This document shows, in pieces, positions 7,350 to 16,085 of a stretch of DNA of 35,768 nucleotides (its first letter is position 1; each line of letters opens with the position of its first letter). The notes under the pieces are model-generated. The model did not search any database, had not been told where the DNA came from, and saw nothing but the letters and a program-made list of their open reading frames with translations. Origin of the DNA: a virus; IMG/VR virus record IMGVR_UViG_3300023238_000023, positions 1 through 35,768 of that record; one strand, given 5' to 3'. A program made the position numbers and the translations under genes.

Positions 7350-9407
7350 TTATAGTGCGTTATTTAGAGTCGTATGAAGGTAGATCAGTCGTGAGTCTGG
7401 GTAATAATGACCGTAATCTGATGAAAATGATTGCGGACCAACATCGACAAATCCGCCGCATGCTTCGTGAGCACTCCTAGTGCTACCTGTGAAAGCAATT
7501 AGCTGTGGTTTGAGGAGGGAGGTAGTGCTCTCAGTGGTGGATCCCGTTTGGCTTGTTATACGGTAGAGTCTTTCGGAACGGTTTGCTGCGATTACGTGAT
7601 AATTGGAGTCTGCGTATTGTCCGCCCAGTCCTGCGGTAAAATCCAATTCATCGATGTCTTTGAACGGGCGCGCCAGTTGGTTTGCCGTGGCGGTAATAGC
7701 AATATTACTTAACGCTGGCGGGACCGGGACTGCGGCGGCGGCATCCTCACCAGTAAACGCTGTCAATGGGGGGGTGGTTTGGGTCGTGTTCGTAGTAGCC
7801 GTTGAAATTGAAATATAAAGAGGGTCGGTCGCTTCAATAGCGGAGGGAGGTTTCCAGCCGTTTGCTTGGGAGATCACGGAAGCACCATCGAGTCCTTTAT
7901 GAAAAGTGGTCCGTGGCCATATCGGCATATTTATCCCATTAAGGGTTAATCTGGCGGTGAGGCGTTCACCAAATATATCGGTTCGACTCGCACCAAATGA
8001 AAGAGAACCTGTGGCTGGAAAGCCGTTGGGCGAAACAAGTATCTCGATTACTGCTGTGGTTATTCCGGTCACGCTCCCGACGGACATGACATTTTCAAAA
8101 GTTCCGATCTCTCTGGTGGTGAATGTAGAGATTACGTTGTCTTCGTCGTCGTATTCCTCTTGGATGTATGAGTATGAAGTCGCACGTCCATGACAAGTAA
8201 CCTTGGAGATTCCCATATTGGAATCGTGAGTGAAATAGGTAAAGGTTTGAGGCCAGCCGAACGTGGCAAAGGTTGTTCTTGTGGTAATCTGCGGCCAAAC
8301 TTCTACGGGAATTATATATGGGATCCATAAAGCTCGCGACCACTTTATGGTTTTATCCATGGTGGCTTCAGCAGTTCCTGTCGATCTCTGCGTATCCGTG
8401 GTAGTAATCCAGCTTTCCGCCGTGGTCGTTATAGTATGCGACGGATTTGTCGATAAGCCTTTCGTGATGGTCGCTTCGCGAAGCGATAGCGCTAATGAGA
8501 CCGTCACTGTTTCGTAATTAACCGATATATAGGTCGCTGTCCCTGCGTCTGCGTCTGACGTGTAAGGATAGGTCGCCAGCACATAAGCGTTTGATGACGT
8601 ATTTGGGCTCCCTGTTGCGCGGGTCGCCGTTGTCGTTTCCGTGATCGCTGATAGCAATACCGTGCCGGTTGCAGTCGGGCGAGCGAGGATCAAAACTTCG
8701 CGGAACGGATCGACGATACTGGCATAAACAATCCCTAAATTGGGATTTATGGTTACCGTAGTGACCGCAGTCCCAAGGGTAGACGCGCTGGTGCTCTGTG
8801 TGGAAGTTGAGGATCTGGTAGTGGACGCGGAGGAGGTGACGGGAAATAATACACCTCCTGAATTTGACAAAGTTGTAATAGGAACGGTTGCGCTGCTATT
8901 TAGATACGTCACGACCACGGAAGTCTTAATAGTTGTGGCTTTTGATGATCGCATCGACGCGGTCAATACGTGTGAAGCGGTGGTTATCCCTGAATTTTCA
9001 CCACTGTTCGAGGCTGTGGATGTTACACTCGTTTCCGCCGAGTAAGACGTTGAAGTAGGCCATCCTGTGGTCGTTTCACTTAACGTCGTATATGTCGTCT
9101 CAGACGATTGGCTTAATGAAAAGCTTCTAGACGAGTAGGAAGTTCGACCGTTAGCATCTTGAGTTCGATAACGCTTTATCCGAGTAGACCATGACTGGTA
9201 GGTCATACGTCTAGGGCTATATCCGAATTCGTGAGTATCGGATTTGCTTATCGTTTCGGAAAAAGAAGAATTTACGTTGTAATCTTGATTATTAGTATAT
9301 CCTTCTTTATATACGGTCGCCGAAACGCTCCCTACGCCTGATATATAAGCGCATGTTAACGACATAGCTGGTGAGGCATACGTGGTGCGCTCTTGCCACG
9401 TTATCAT
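7350..9407 (-). CDS. Ser/Thr-rich tail or fibre protein
   Basis: 685 aa with an unusually high content of Ser and Thr throughout (for example 'STRSSTSTQSTSAST') and few Cys. The composition and lack of helix-forming runs suggest an extended beta structure, as in tail fibres. The middle (about residues 360-440) contains aromatic segments such as 'WPQTFTYFTHDSNMG'. Its start overlaps the stop of the preceding gene (ATGA) and the glycosyltransferase follows without a gap, so all are co-transcribed. No family recognised; the role in the virion is inferred from composition and position. Confidence 0.75.
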   Translation of the reverse strand: MITWQERTTYASPAMSLTCAYISGVGSVSATVYKEGYTNNQDYNVNSSFSETISKSDTHEFGYSPRRMTYQSWSTRIKRYRTQDANGRTSYSSRSFSLSQSSETTYTTLSETTTGWPTSTSYSAETSVTSTASNSGENSGITTASHVLTASMRSSKATTIKTSVVVTYLNSSATVPITTLSNSGGVLFPVTSSASTTRSSTSTQSTSASTLGTAVTTVTINPNLGIVYASIVDPFREVLILARPTATGTVLLSAITETTTATRATGSPNTSSNAYVLATYPYTSDADAGTATYISVNYETVTVSLALSLREATITKGLSTNPSHTITTTAESWITTTDTQRSTGTAEATMDKTIKWSRALWIPYIIPVEVWPQITTRTTFATFGWPQTFTYFTHDSNMGISKVTCHGRATSYSYIQEEYDDEDNVISTFTTREIGTFENVMSVGSVTGITTAVIEILVSPNGFPATGSLSFGASRTDIFGERLTARLTLNGINMPIWPRTTFHKGLDGASVISQANGWKPPSAIEATDPLYISISTATTNTTQTTPPLTAFTGEDAAAAVPVPPALSNIAITATANQLARPFKDIDELDFTAGLGGQYADSNYHVIAANRSERLYRITSQTGSTTESTTSLLKPQLIAFTGSTRSAHEACGGFVDVGPQSFSSDYGHYYPDSRLIYLHTTLNNAL

Positions 9408-9973
9408 GCTAGTTCGGGGCCAATCACCCAGGTATAATAAATATCATAAGGGGAGTGCCCAAATACGGGAGTTGCTTGGTCAGACCGGTATGCCTCTACC
9501 GGAGTCGCGGTGATGGAATGGGCGCCAATAGTTTTATAACCCACTAGATTCACGATAATTCCAAGCAGCACCTTGAAAGACGTTGGTGGGCCTCCCTGTA
9601 AGATGCCAGGCGAACCGGGCGCGCTGGAATCAATGGTGATGTTTGCTGACGTGATCCGCCCACTTGATGTATTGACATTCAAAACAACGTATTCGGTTCC
9701 AGACGCCGCGAGGGCGAGAGTCGCAAATATGTTAGAGGGAATCACTTGATTTATGGTGCCGGGGTGAAATTTCAGTTCTTCGTCGTCGCTGTTTAGATAA
9801 AAATCAAATGGGGAAACCGCGGTATATCCGCCGCCGCCGCCGCCGCCGCCGCCAATCGTGGATTCAGGGGGGCGTTCAGGGTAGATTTCATACGTGCGCG
9901 GGGTTTCCGTCGGGGTGAAGTCGCCAGCCCCGTCCTTACTGAACTCATAGAATGGATCTCTTGGATCGTTCAT
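9404..9973 (-). CDS. Structural protein with a nine-glycine linker
   Basis: 189 aa. An N-terminal segment of about 40 residues (proline- and acid-rich) is joined by a run of nine glycines to a domain beginning 'YTAVSPFDFYLNSDD'. That domain has beta-rich segments such as 'EYVVLNVNTSSGRI'. Such short beta domains with flexible linkers are common in tail-associated proteins. The gene lies three bases after the stop of the 711-aa repeat protein and overlaps the next gene by four bases. No family recognised. Confidence 0.7.
   Translation of the reverse strand: MNDPRDPFYEFSKDGAGDFTPTETPRTYEIYPERPPESTIGGGGGGGGGYTAVSPFDFYLNSDDEELKFHPGTINQVIPSNIFATLALAASGTEYVVLNVNTSSGRITSANITIDSSAPGSPGILQGGPPTSFKVLLGIIVNLVGYKTIGAHSITATPVEAYRSDQATPVFGHSPYDIYYTWVIGPELA
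9828..9853. repeat. CCG/GGC trinucleotide repeat (about 8.7 units)
   Basis: The + strand holds an uninterrupted CCG repeat of 26 bp. Read on the minus strand it encodes the nine-glycine run of the 189-aa protein. Such tracts are prone to slippage; each three-base change would lengthen or shorten the linker without a frameshift. Confidence 0.95.
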
Positions 9974-9976
9974 TGA

Positions 9977-12112
9977 TTAGGGCTCAATCAGTTCCCACGT
10001 TACGACCTCGAAGTAGTTCGTGCCATCAAGCGCAGTGAGCACCGGACGCACGTTGCGGCGTAAGATGCCATACTGCGAGCTGGTGTTGGACGTGGCGCCG
10101 GTGCCTTTGGCCTTTGTGGTGATAGTATTAGTGTAGGTGTCAGATTCGGAGTCAGTGGTATCGTATTCCTGCGTTCCCGTCGCCGATCCTCCTCCTGAAA
10201 GATAGCAACCGCGGTATTCGGCCTGCCTCACGCTCGATAATGTGCGGTATATCTCCGTGGAGATCGTGTTCGCAGTGCCGGCACCGATTACTTGAGTGCC
10301 GACATAGAGTTCTTCGGTTCGGATAAACGTCACGGCGCAGGATATTTGCCCGATGTCGTAGGCCGCGGTCCCTGCCGTCGGTGGAGTCGTCACGATTTCA
10401 ACGGTGACAGTCGCCAGCACTTGCTTCGATGACGGCGGAACGACCTCCGCGATTGCTACGGTGCCATCAGGAACGCTCTCGGTCGTAAGGTTCACCGTGC
10501 CGGGAATCGTCACGTTCACTAAATCGGTATAGGTATATTTCTCTTCGACGAGCGTGCCCTGAATCGCTGTCCGGACGTAGACGATATATCCATCGTCCTC
10601 GCGATCTTCGCTCCCAATCAATACCCCGCTCGGGACGTTCGCCGCACCAAACGCCGTATTCGTGACAACCTTTGTGCCAGGAATCTTACCGTCTCTGGTA
10701 ACCGACGAAATCAGGCCAGTGCCTTTAACGAATTCCGCAGTCCATATCCTTATACCGTCTTGATCTTGGTAGTCAGCCCGAATCGCCGTGTAATCGGCAG
10801 GCGTCGAAATCGGGTTGGATGCAGCCAGCGCCACAATATGCCGGATACGTCGGATCAGTATAGCCCCACCTCGGCGCGTTTGGTCGACCTGGGAGACTTG
10901 ACCGTTACCTTCAGCCCATTTCCGGTTGTAGACCGTGTATCCGTCTTCCTCTCTGGTGGATTCGTCGATCAAGACGACGCTGCCGCCGATCGTTTGAGTC
11001 GGAGTTGCTGGCAGGCTCCCTACACGCACTTGGTTGTAGATGACGAGTTTGCCGCCTTCCTTTGTTTGGACGTCGTTGACCAAGTATCCAGTACCGACAA
11101 TTTCAGCGTAGGCTTGGGAGGTGAGGACGTAACCATCTTTTTCGGTGACGTCGCTGTCGATCAGGTTGCCGGACGGGGTGGTGGCATCGTCGGCGCCGAG
11201 ATACTGGATCGACGTGATCTTGACCTGCCCCTTTTGACGGGTGCTTTCTTTGGTGGAGATGCGACCGACTCCTTTGGCAAATTGGTATGAGTATGTTGGC
11301 GATCCATCGGGGTTTTTTACGCTGGTATCGGTGAGCGTAAATCCGGACGGCGTTGATGGGATTTCGTTGAAGAAAACGAGTGATTTTACTATGAGCTTAC
11401 CGTTGCTCGAGTCTTTGGTGCTTTCGGAGAGTTTGCCGGCCGTAATGTATGTTCGGGAGATGGTGCGGACTGCACCGGACGTTTCGCTCTTTATGTCGGA
11501 CAGGGCAACACTGAGCGAGTCGATCGTGCTAATGTCACCGACGTCGCCCGGAACGTAGGTGGCGGCGGATAGTTGCACGAATGTTCGGACAAATGCAGTT
11601 CGTCCGTTTTCCGTGTCGATTCGTTGGTCGCCCCCTATTTGGGTTTCAGAGAGTTCAACCTCGAGGTATTTTACTTTTAGCTGGCGCCGAAACTCGTCAG
11701 ATTGGTTTACGATCTGCGTGGCGGCGTATGATGAGTTGTAAATGCTGCCGATCGATATGGCGGAGATATCCACGTCGGGCTGACCAATGAGTGTGCGAGT
11801 AATGGACTCTCTCGCGTTTACATCTGTGTCGGTAATCGGCTGGATCTCATCGACCATTGCTGTGGTCAACGTCTCGAATACCTGGATCAGGGTGTTGGGT
11901 TTGTTGAGTTCACCGCCGGCTAAATCCTGGGAAACAATGAGGCACTCGGTGTGCTTACTGTCGGCAGTCTTGGGTTCGAGGAGCACGCTGGCCAGTAGCT
12001 CGGCCTTGGTGTCGACGCTGTTGATCACGTCTGAACGGTAGGTGATTCGTAGTCGTCCACCGTAGAGACGATTCACGATTGGTGGTCGGTTTCTGCGATC
12101 AACGAGTGCCAT
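9977..12112 (-). CDS. Repeat-containing tail protein
   Basis: The ATG at 12112 gives 711 aa; a TTG at 12148 is in frame but lies in a region that looks regulatory. Residues 1-230 form one domain. About residues 238-530 are five tandem repeats of 55-63 aa: roughly 238-294, 295-353, 354-414, 415-477 and 478-530. The shared pattern is a strand such as GKLVIYN, then 'TPSG', 'LIDSD..EEDGY', an aromatic strand, and 'GxGxVS'. The remainder (about 530-711) is beta-rich with 'VPPSSKQVLATV'. First gene of the minus-strand operon. A fibre, baseplate or adhesion role is inferred from repeats and neighbours; no family is recognised. Confidence 0.75.
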   Translation of the reverse strand: MALVDRRNRPPIVNRLYGGRLRITYRSDVINSVDTKAELLASVLLEPKTADSKHTECLIVSQDLAGGELNKPNTLIQVFETLTTAMVDEIQPITDTDVNARESITRTLIGQPDVDISAISIGSIYNSSYAATQIVNQSDEFRRQLKVKYLEVELSETQIGGDQRIDTENGRTAFVRTFVQLSAATYVPGDVGDISTIDSLSVALSDIKSETSGAVRTISRTYITAGKLSESTKDSSNGKLIVKSLVFFNEIPSTPSGFTLTDTSVKNPDGSPTYSYQFAKGVGRISTKESTRQKGQVKITSIQYLGADDATTPSGNLIDSDVTEKDGYVLTSQAYAEIVGTGYLVNDVQTKEGGKLVIYNQVRVGSLPATPTQTIGGSVVLIDESTREEDGYTVYNRKWAEGNGQVSQVDQTRRGGAILIRRIRHIVALAASNPISTPADYTAIRADYQDQDGIRIWTAEFVKGTGLISSVTRDGKIPGTKVVTNTAFGAANVPSGVLIGSEDREDDGYIVYVRTAIQGTLVEEKYTYTDLVNVTIPGTVNLTTESVPDGTVAIAEVVPPSSKQVLATVTVEIVTTPPTAGTAAYDIGQISCAVTFIRTEELYVGTQVIGAGTANTISTEIYRTLSSVRQAEYRGCYLSGGGSATGTQEYDTTDSESDTYTNTITTKAKGTGATSNTSSQYGILRRNVRPVLTALDGTNYFEVVTWELIEP

Positions 12113-12187
12113 GTGAACCGTTGTGATAGAAAGTTGAACAAAAATCAACGTTGACGATCAGGCATCTTTAGGAATATCGAGTAATCT
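12113..12187. promoter_or_regulatory. Divergent intergenic region with a palindrome
   Basis: 75 bp separate the leftward tail operon from the rightward scaffold gene, so promoters in both directions are expected here. The perfect 10-bp palindrome TCAACGTTGA is at 12145-12154. It lies within a TTGA-N7-TCAACGTT element (12134-12152) that recurs near 3138 and 23417. No convincing -10 box was found. The function is inferred. Confidence 0.5.
12134..12152 (+). promoter_or_regulatory. Dyad element TTGA-N7-TCAACGTT, copy 2
   Basis: It lies in the space between the divergent tail operon and the scaffold gene. Here the dyad is extended by one base on each side (GTTGA-N7-TCAAC). It overlaps the 10-bp palindrome at 12145-12154. 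Confidence 0.45.
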
Positions 12188-13369
12188 ATGGCAATTTCTT
12201 CAGATCAGGCTGTCGCCGATCCCGAAACAGACACCGGCACCGATGATAATACAGCGGCGACGGTGGTAGAGGTTGCACAGGGTAACGACTTTACGTCGCG
12301 ACTCGACTCAGCGGAAAACCCCGCCGATATCCTTAGTTTGCTTGATGACGTGAATTCTGGAGGGATTGAAGTCCCCCAGGGGGAAGCGAAAGAAAAGCCG
12401 ACTGATGTTATTGAAACGGAGGAGACCGAAGAAACCGAGCAATTGGAAGAAACGGAAACCAACGAAGGGGCGGCAAAATTAGAAGAAAAGGAAGATGAGG
12501 AGCCGGAAGGTTCCGATAGTGCCGAGAAACCCGAGGAAGACGAAGACGAAGACGAAACGGAAGGCGACGCCTCCGCACATCGTAAGCAGTTCAGGATCCG
12601 AGGGAGTGATGCAGTAGAGGAGCGAGCGCTTGAGCTGAAGAAGTTCAATCGCGATATGTCTCTTGACGAGTGTCTCGAACGTGCGCGGCGTGAAACTTCA
12701 GGTAGCAATACCGAAGATTCGAAGGCCGAGGATACGGAGGAAGAGCGGGCGGATGGCCTACCCTCGACCACAGATGCCACACGTCTCAAAATCAAGGAGC
12801 TGCGTACTGAAAGGAGCAAAGCGATGACCGAGGAGTTGGATTTGGCTAAGGCGGACCGCCTAGACCAAGAGATCGACGACCTGCGGGATCACTTGATAGT
12901 GATCGATCGAGAAGAGCACGGTAAAGCGTCACAGAAGCAGTCGGCGGAGACTCGTCTTTACGATGAGTCGTTTGATGCGGCTACGGCAAAAGCCCACGGG
13001 CTATACGATTTTCTGAAAGATTCCAAGAGCGCAGCGATGGTTCGTTTGCGTGAGATTGATGCGACTTTGAAGGAGAACGGCGACCCGCTGTTCAATGATC
13101 CTGACAAGCCGCTGAAGCTCGCGCAAATGGTGGCATCCGAGTTGCGCATTGCGCCTAAGTCCAAAAAGACCGCAGCGCCTTCTAAAGAAGCCAAAAAATC
13201 CGCCCCAGTTGAGTCCGCCCAAAAAGTTCAGCTCGCGTCGGGAAGTTCCCGGACGAGCACACAATCTAATGGGAAGGATCAGCTTACTCAGACGCTGGAT
13301 TCGATCAAGAGCCCTGCCGACCTAGCGCGAGCTATGGAGGCATTGGGTATCAGCATCGATACGGGGTAA
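12188..13369 (+). CDS. Putative capsid scaffold protein
   Basis: 393 aa. Residues about 75-130 are extremely acidic, with runs such as 'ETEETEETEQLEETETNE' and 'EEDEDEDETEGD'. The C-terminal half is helical and charged (DLAKADRLDQEIDDLRDHL) and ends in a Lys-rich stretch followed by a short conserved-looking tail 'LDSIKSPADLARAMEALG'. An acidic, helical protein with a basic C-terminal end directly before the major capsid gene is the usual plan of a tailed-phage scaffold that is lost during head assembly. The gene starts 75 bp from the divergent tail operon. Confidence 0.75.
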   Translation: MAISSDQAVADPETDTGTDDNTAATVVEVAQGNDFTSRLDSAENPADILSLLDDVNSGGIEVPQGEAKEKPTDVIETEETEETEQLEETETNEGAAKLEEKEDEEPEGSDSAEKPEEDEDEDETEGDASAHRKQFRIRGSDAVEERALELKKFNRDMSLDECLERARRETSGSNTEDSKAEDTEEERADGLPSTTDATRLKIKELRTERSKAMTEELDLAKADRLDQEIDDLRDHLIVIDREEHGKASQKQSAETRLYDESFDAATAKAHGLYDFLKDSKSAAMVRLREIDATLKENGDPLFNDPDKPLKLAQMVASELRIAPKSKKTAAPSKEAKKSAPVESAQKVQLASGSSRTSTQSNGKDQLTQTLDSIKSPADLARAMEALGISIDTG

Positions 13370-13430
13370 TCCCCCGGATCCAGTTAATCAGTAGGCTGAC
13401 TCCGGCAGTTAACTTAAGGAGATCAGAAAA

Positions 13431-14912
13431 ATGGCTTATAGTGAAGTATCCCCCAACACTGGGGACGCGCTTTCGACAATGGACGACGGTTCAGTGCGGA
13501 AGCTTTGGCAGAAAACCGTGGATATGTTCGAACAGACCGAGGATTTCTTCGATCAGTTCGAGGGTAAGGGCAAAGGCTCCCCCGTCCTCATCAAAAACGA
13601 CACATCTAAGGGTGCCGGTCAGACGATGACCATCACCAATCGCGCCGGTTATTACGGCGAGGGCAAAAGTGGCGACGCTCTTTTCGAAGAGACTTCCGAC
13701 TACGAGGTTGATCGCATCAACAGCTACACGCTGTCTGTGGATTTTTTACGTAACGCTACGTCGATGACTGAGCGGACCGAGGAAGTCATGGGCATGCGCG
13801 GCGAGCTGCGTGGCGGTCAGGCTGCTGAGTTGGGCAGATGGATGGGCCGTGAAAAGTCCGCCCGGATGATGATGCTCTTTCGCGAGCGTGGTCTCTCGCC
13901 GAATTTGGTATTCGGTGGCGGACGAATGGCGGAGGCTGAGATCGTGTCTGCCGATGGCCTAAACTGGGACGAGATTGTCTCGGCTCAGGCGCAACTCCAA
14001 CCGATGGGCGGTCGTCCGGCTCTCATGGGTTACGATAAGGGTCGCAACGCGATCTATCGTTACATCGTGGCTGGCACGACTCCTGGGTTGTTCAGTCTCG
14101 AGGTCGATGCTGATTTCAAGCAGGTTCTGCGCGAGGCCGGTGTCCGTGGTGACAGCAATGCGGTCTTCGATGGTGGCTTCGTGGACGTTCGTGGTAATCG
14201 CATCAAGCGGTTCAATCCGATCGATCACGATGGCGCTGGCGCTGTGGGTTCCCCTTGGAATCCCAAGGCGTTTCTCGGTGCTGCTATTACGGCTGGCACG
14301 GAGGCTTTTGACGTCAAGGGCGGTGGTAATATCACCTACGGTGCGCTGACTACGCCTCTCTACTTTAAGTATTTTGAGGGTCATGACTTCGAGATGATGG
14401 CTGGTGATTTGCTTACGGCCAGCACGGTTGAGAAGTACTTCCTCATTGTGAATCCTCGCGGTTCTGGCTCAGACCAAGATGGCAAGGTCGGCATGTATGC
14501 ATTCACCGTGGGTAACAACGGCAACAAGATTACGGTGTCGAAGCGTCTCGGTTCTGCCACTGCGGGTATCCGAAATGATACCGTTGGTGAGGTCGATTGG
14601 AACGCCGGCGTGTGGAATGGCAAGCACACCGATGTCCATGAGGTTGGTGCGACGATCATCCCTTGTAATGCAAAGGGTGTTCCTATCGGTGATACGGTAA
14701 TCATGGGGGCTAATGCAGCCCTGCGTGGTTACGGTAAGTATCGGAACAAACGCTCCAGCGAGTCGAAGAACGGCGATTTTGTTCATTATCGCTACATCAG
14801 CTCGGTCTTTGGGCAGGCGTTGCGCAAGGACACGCTGGGTCGGATTCCGGGTTATATCCGGGTTCGCCACGCGTTGAACTACGCGGGTCTCGGTCTTCCG
14901 ACGGTCACTTGA
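13431..14912 (+). CDS. Major capsid protein (N4-gp56/DUF4043-like)
   Basis: 493 aa. The sequence 'TMTITNRAGYYGEGKSGDALFE' (shortened TMTITNRAGYYGEG), then 'YTLSVDFLRNATSMTERTEEV' (shortened FLRNATSMTERTEEV) and 'GREKSARMMMLFRERG', matches the pattern I know from the N4 gp56/DUF4043 group of major capsid proteins. The C-terminal end 'YRYISSVFGQALRKDTLGR' also fits. A strong ribosome binding site (AAGGAG) lies about ten bases before the ATG, in line with high expression. The scaffold gene precedes it and a strong terminator follows it. The family match is from memory, not a search. Confidence 0.85.
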   Translation: MAYSEVSPNTGDALSTMDDGSVRKLWQKTVDMFEQTEDFFDQFEGKGKGSPVLIKNDTSKGAGQTMTITNRAGYYGEGKSGDALFEETSDYEVDRINSYTLSVDFLRNATSMTERTEEVMGMRGELRGGQAAELGRWMGREKSARMMMLFRERGLSPNLVFGGGRMAEAEIVSADGLNWDEIVSAQAQLQPMGGRPALMGYDKGRNAIYRYIVAGTTPGLFSLEVDADFKQVLREAGVRGDSNAVFDGGFVDVRGNRIKRFNPIDHDGAGAVGSPWNPKAFLGAAITAGTEAFDVKGGGNITYGALTTPLYFKYFEGHDFEMMAGDLLTASTVEKYFLIVNPRGSGSDQDGKVGMYAFTVGNNGNKITVSKRLGSATAGIRNDTVGEVDWNAGVWNGKHTDVHEVGATIIPCNAKGVPIGDTVIMGANAALRGYGKYRNKRSSESKNGDFVHYRYISSVFGQALRKDTLGRIPGYIRVRHALNYAGLGLPTVT

Positions 14913-14933
14913 GGTTAAGCCTCTGCTAGTTTC

Positions 14934-14966
14934 AGCCGGTCTTGGTTAATCCCGAGGCCGGCTTTC
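14934..14966 (+). terminator. Rho-independent terminator after the capsid gene
   Basis: Twelve paired bases (14934-14945 with 14952-14963, including two G-T pairs) enclose a six-base loop, TTAATC. The stem is mostly G-C and is followed by TTTC. The position, 22 bp after the capsid stop, suggests it limits read-through so that capsid mRNA is in excess over the connector genes. Confidence 0.8.
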
Positions 14967-14976
14967 TGGGTGAACA

Positions 14977-15384
14977 ATGAAATTGATTATCTGCATTCGT
15001 AAGAAGTTGAACCTGCACGGACATTCGGTGCGGTCGTTTCGATATGATGCGGTGAGGGATGTCCATATTTGGCAGGGGCGGGAGTTGGGAGTGGAGGAGT
15101 TTAATCGGGAGTCACAGGCTGTGATCACGAACAACTCGGACCTGGCTCCGTTTGCCTTGGTGGTCGAGGAGGCGCAAGAGGTGGCCGCAACGAGCGCGGC
15201 TCAGGATACGGTTTCACAGTTGGAGGGATCGCTGAAGAAGTGGAAGGGTTACAATAAGGCCGGAGCTTTGGCGGAGAACCTGGCAACGCTTGTGTCGGAG
15301 CATGCGGCGATGGACTCCATATTGACTCCAGTAGTTCCCGCTCCAGCACGGAAAAAGAAGAAGCGGGGAGGATCGTCCAAATGA
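14977..15384 (+). CDS. Small head-region protein, hypothetical
   Basis: 135 aa. A beta-rich N-terminal domain (KLIICIRKKLNLHG, then 'DVHIWQGRELGVEEF') is followed by a helical Ala/Glu-rich part and a strongly basic C-terminus (ARKKKKRGGSSK). The basic tail could touch DNA. GGTGA lies just before the ATG. The gene begins 11 bp after the capsid terminator and its stop overlaps the next start (ATGATG), so it is coupled to the connector gene. No family recognised. Confidence 0.65.
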   Translation: MKLIICIRKKLNLHGHSVRSFRYDAVRDVHIWQGRELGVEEFNRESQAVITNNSDLAPFALVVEEAQEVAATSAAQDTVSQLEGSLKKWKGYNKAGALAENLATLVSEHAAMDSILTPVVPAPARKKKKRGGSSK

Positions 15385-16085
15385 TGACCGTGGTTGAATT
15401 GCGCGATGATGCGCTGGGTAAGTTGGGAATCGTTTATGCTGATGCCTCTGCGGATGTTTTACAGGATGTGCTGCAGGCGATCAACTGGGGGCAGCAGATG
15501 CTGTGGCGCTCCGGCACGGAGTATTTTACCCGGCAGCGCATTCCGGTTACGCTGATCGAGGGAACGGGGACCTACACGATGGAGGATTCGGTGCAGTCGC
15601 TGATTGGTCCGGTTATCTCTGCTGCGGGTGTCCCTTTGCGGCGGATTGATACGCGGGGCGAGATGGAGGAGTTTGGTCTGATCTACCTTGGTCAAACTGT
15701 TCGGACCCTTTCTAACGCAGCGCCGATTGCCTACTTTGTGGACGATTTGCGGCAGACCGGCGACGACGTGCATGACATTATCCTGTCGATCGTTCCTACG
15801 CCAGATTCTGGCGCGGTTACGAATCATTCGCCGGTGATAGTGGACGGAATACTTGAGCCTACTGTCTACGTGACGGCTGATTTAACCTCTACCGATGCGG
15901 TGCAGGTTGCTGATGGCTACGTGGAGTCTCTTTTGCTGCCATTGGTGCGGCTGGCGATCACTCGCTCGTCCTATTTTAGCCGCGAGGAGCTTGAGGTGCG
16001 GATTCAGGCTGATGCAGATCAGGCGATGGCGATCTTGGGGATTGCGGATCCAGAGAAACCTTTGAAGAGGGAGGCTAAACGATGA
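15381..16085 (+). CDS. Head-tail connector/adaptor-like protein
   Basis: 234 aa. The N-terminal pattern (VVELRDDALGKLGIV) and a long first helix region 'DVLQAINWGQQMLWRSG' followed by beta strands 'TRQRIPVTLIEGTGTYTM' resemble podovirus gatekeeper or adaptor proteins that stack below the portal. The C-terminal segment 'LLLPLVRLAITRSSYF' is a helix, typical of the same group. ATGATG at 15381 offers two starts; the first overlaps the preceding stop. A four-base overlap links it to the next gene. The role is inferred. Confidence 0.6.
   Translation: MMTVVELRDDALGKLGIVYADASADVLQDVLQAINWGQQMLWRSGTEYFTRQRIPVTLIEGTGTYTMEDSVQSLIGPVISAAGVPLRRIDTRGEMEEFGLIYLGQTVRTLSNAAPIAYFVDDLRQTGDDVHDIILSIVPTPDSGAVTNHSPVIVDGILEPTVYVTADLTSTDAVQVADGYVESLLLPLVRLAITRSSYFSREELEVRIQADADQAMAILGIADPEKPLKREAKR

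Noticed and set aside
10760-11290. 176-aa + strand frame opposite the repeat protein
   Set aside because: It is antisense to the five-repeat region, whose codon pattern produces a long shadow frame.
12205-12819. 204-aa serine-rich minus-strand frame
   Set aside because: A mirror of the acidic Glu/Asp codons of the scaffold gene; Ser-rich low complexity without start signals.
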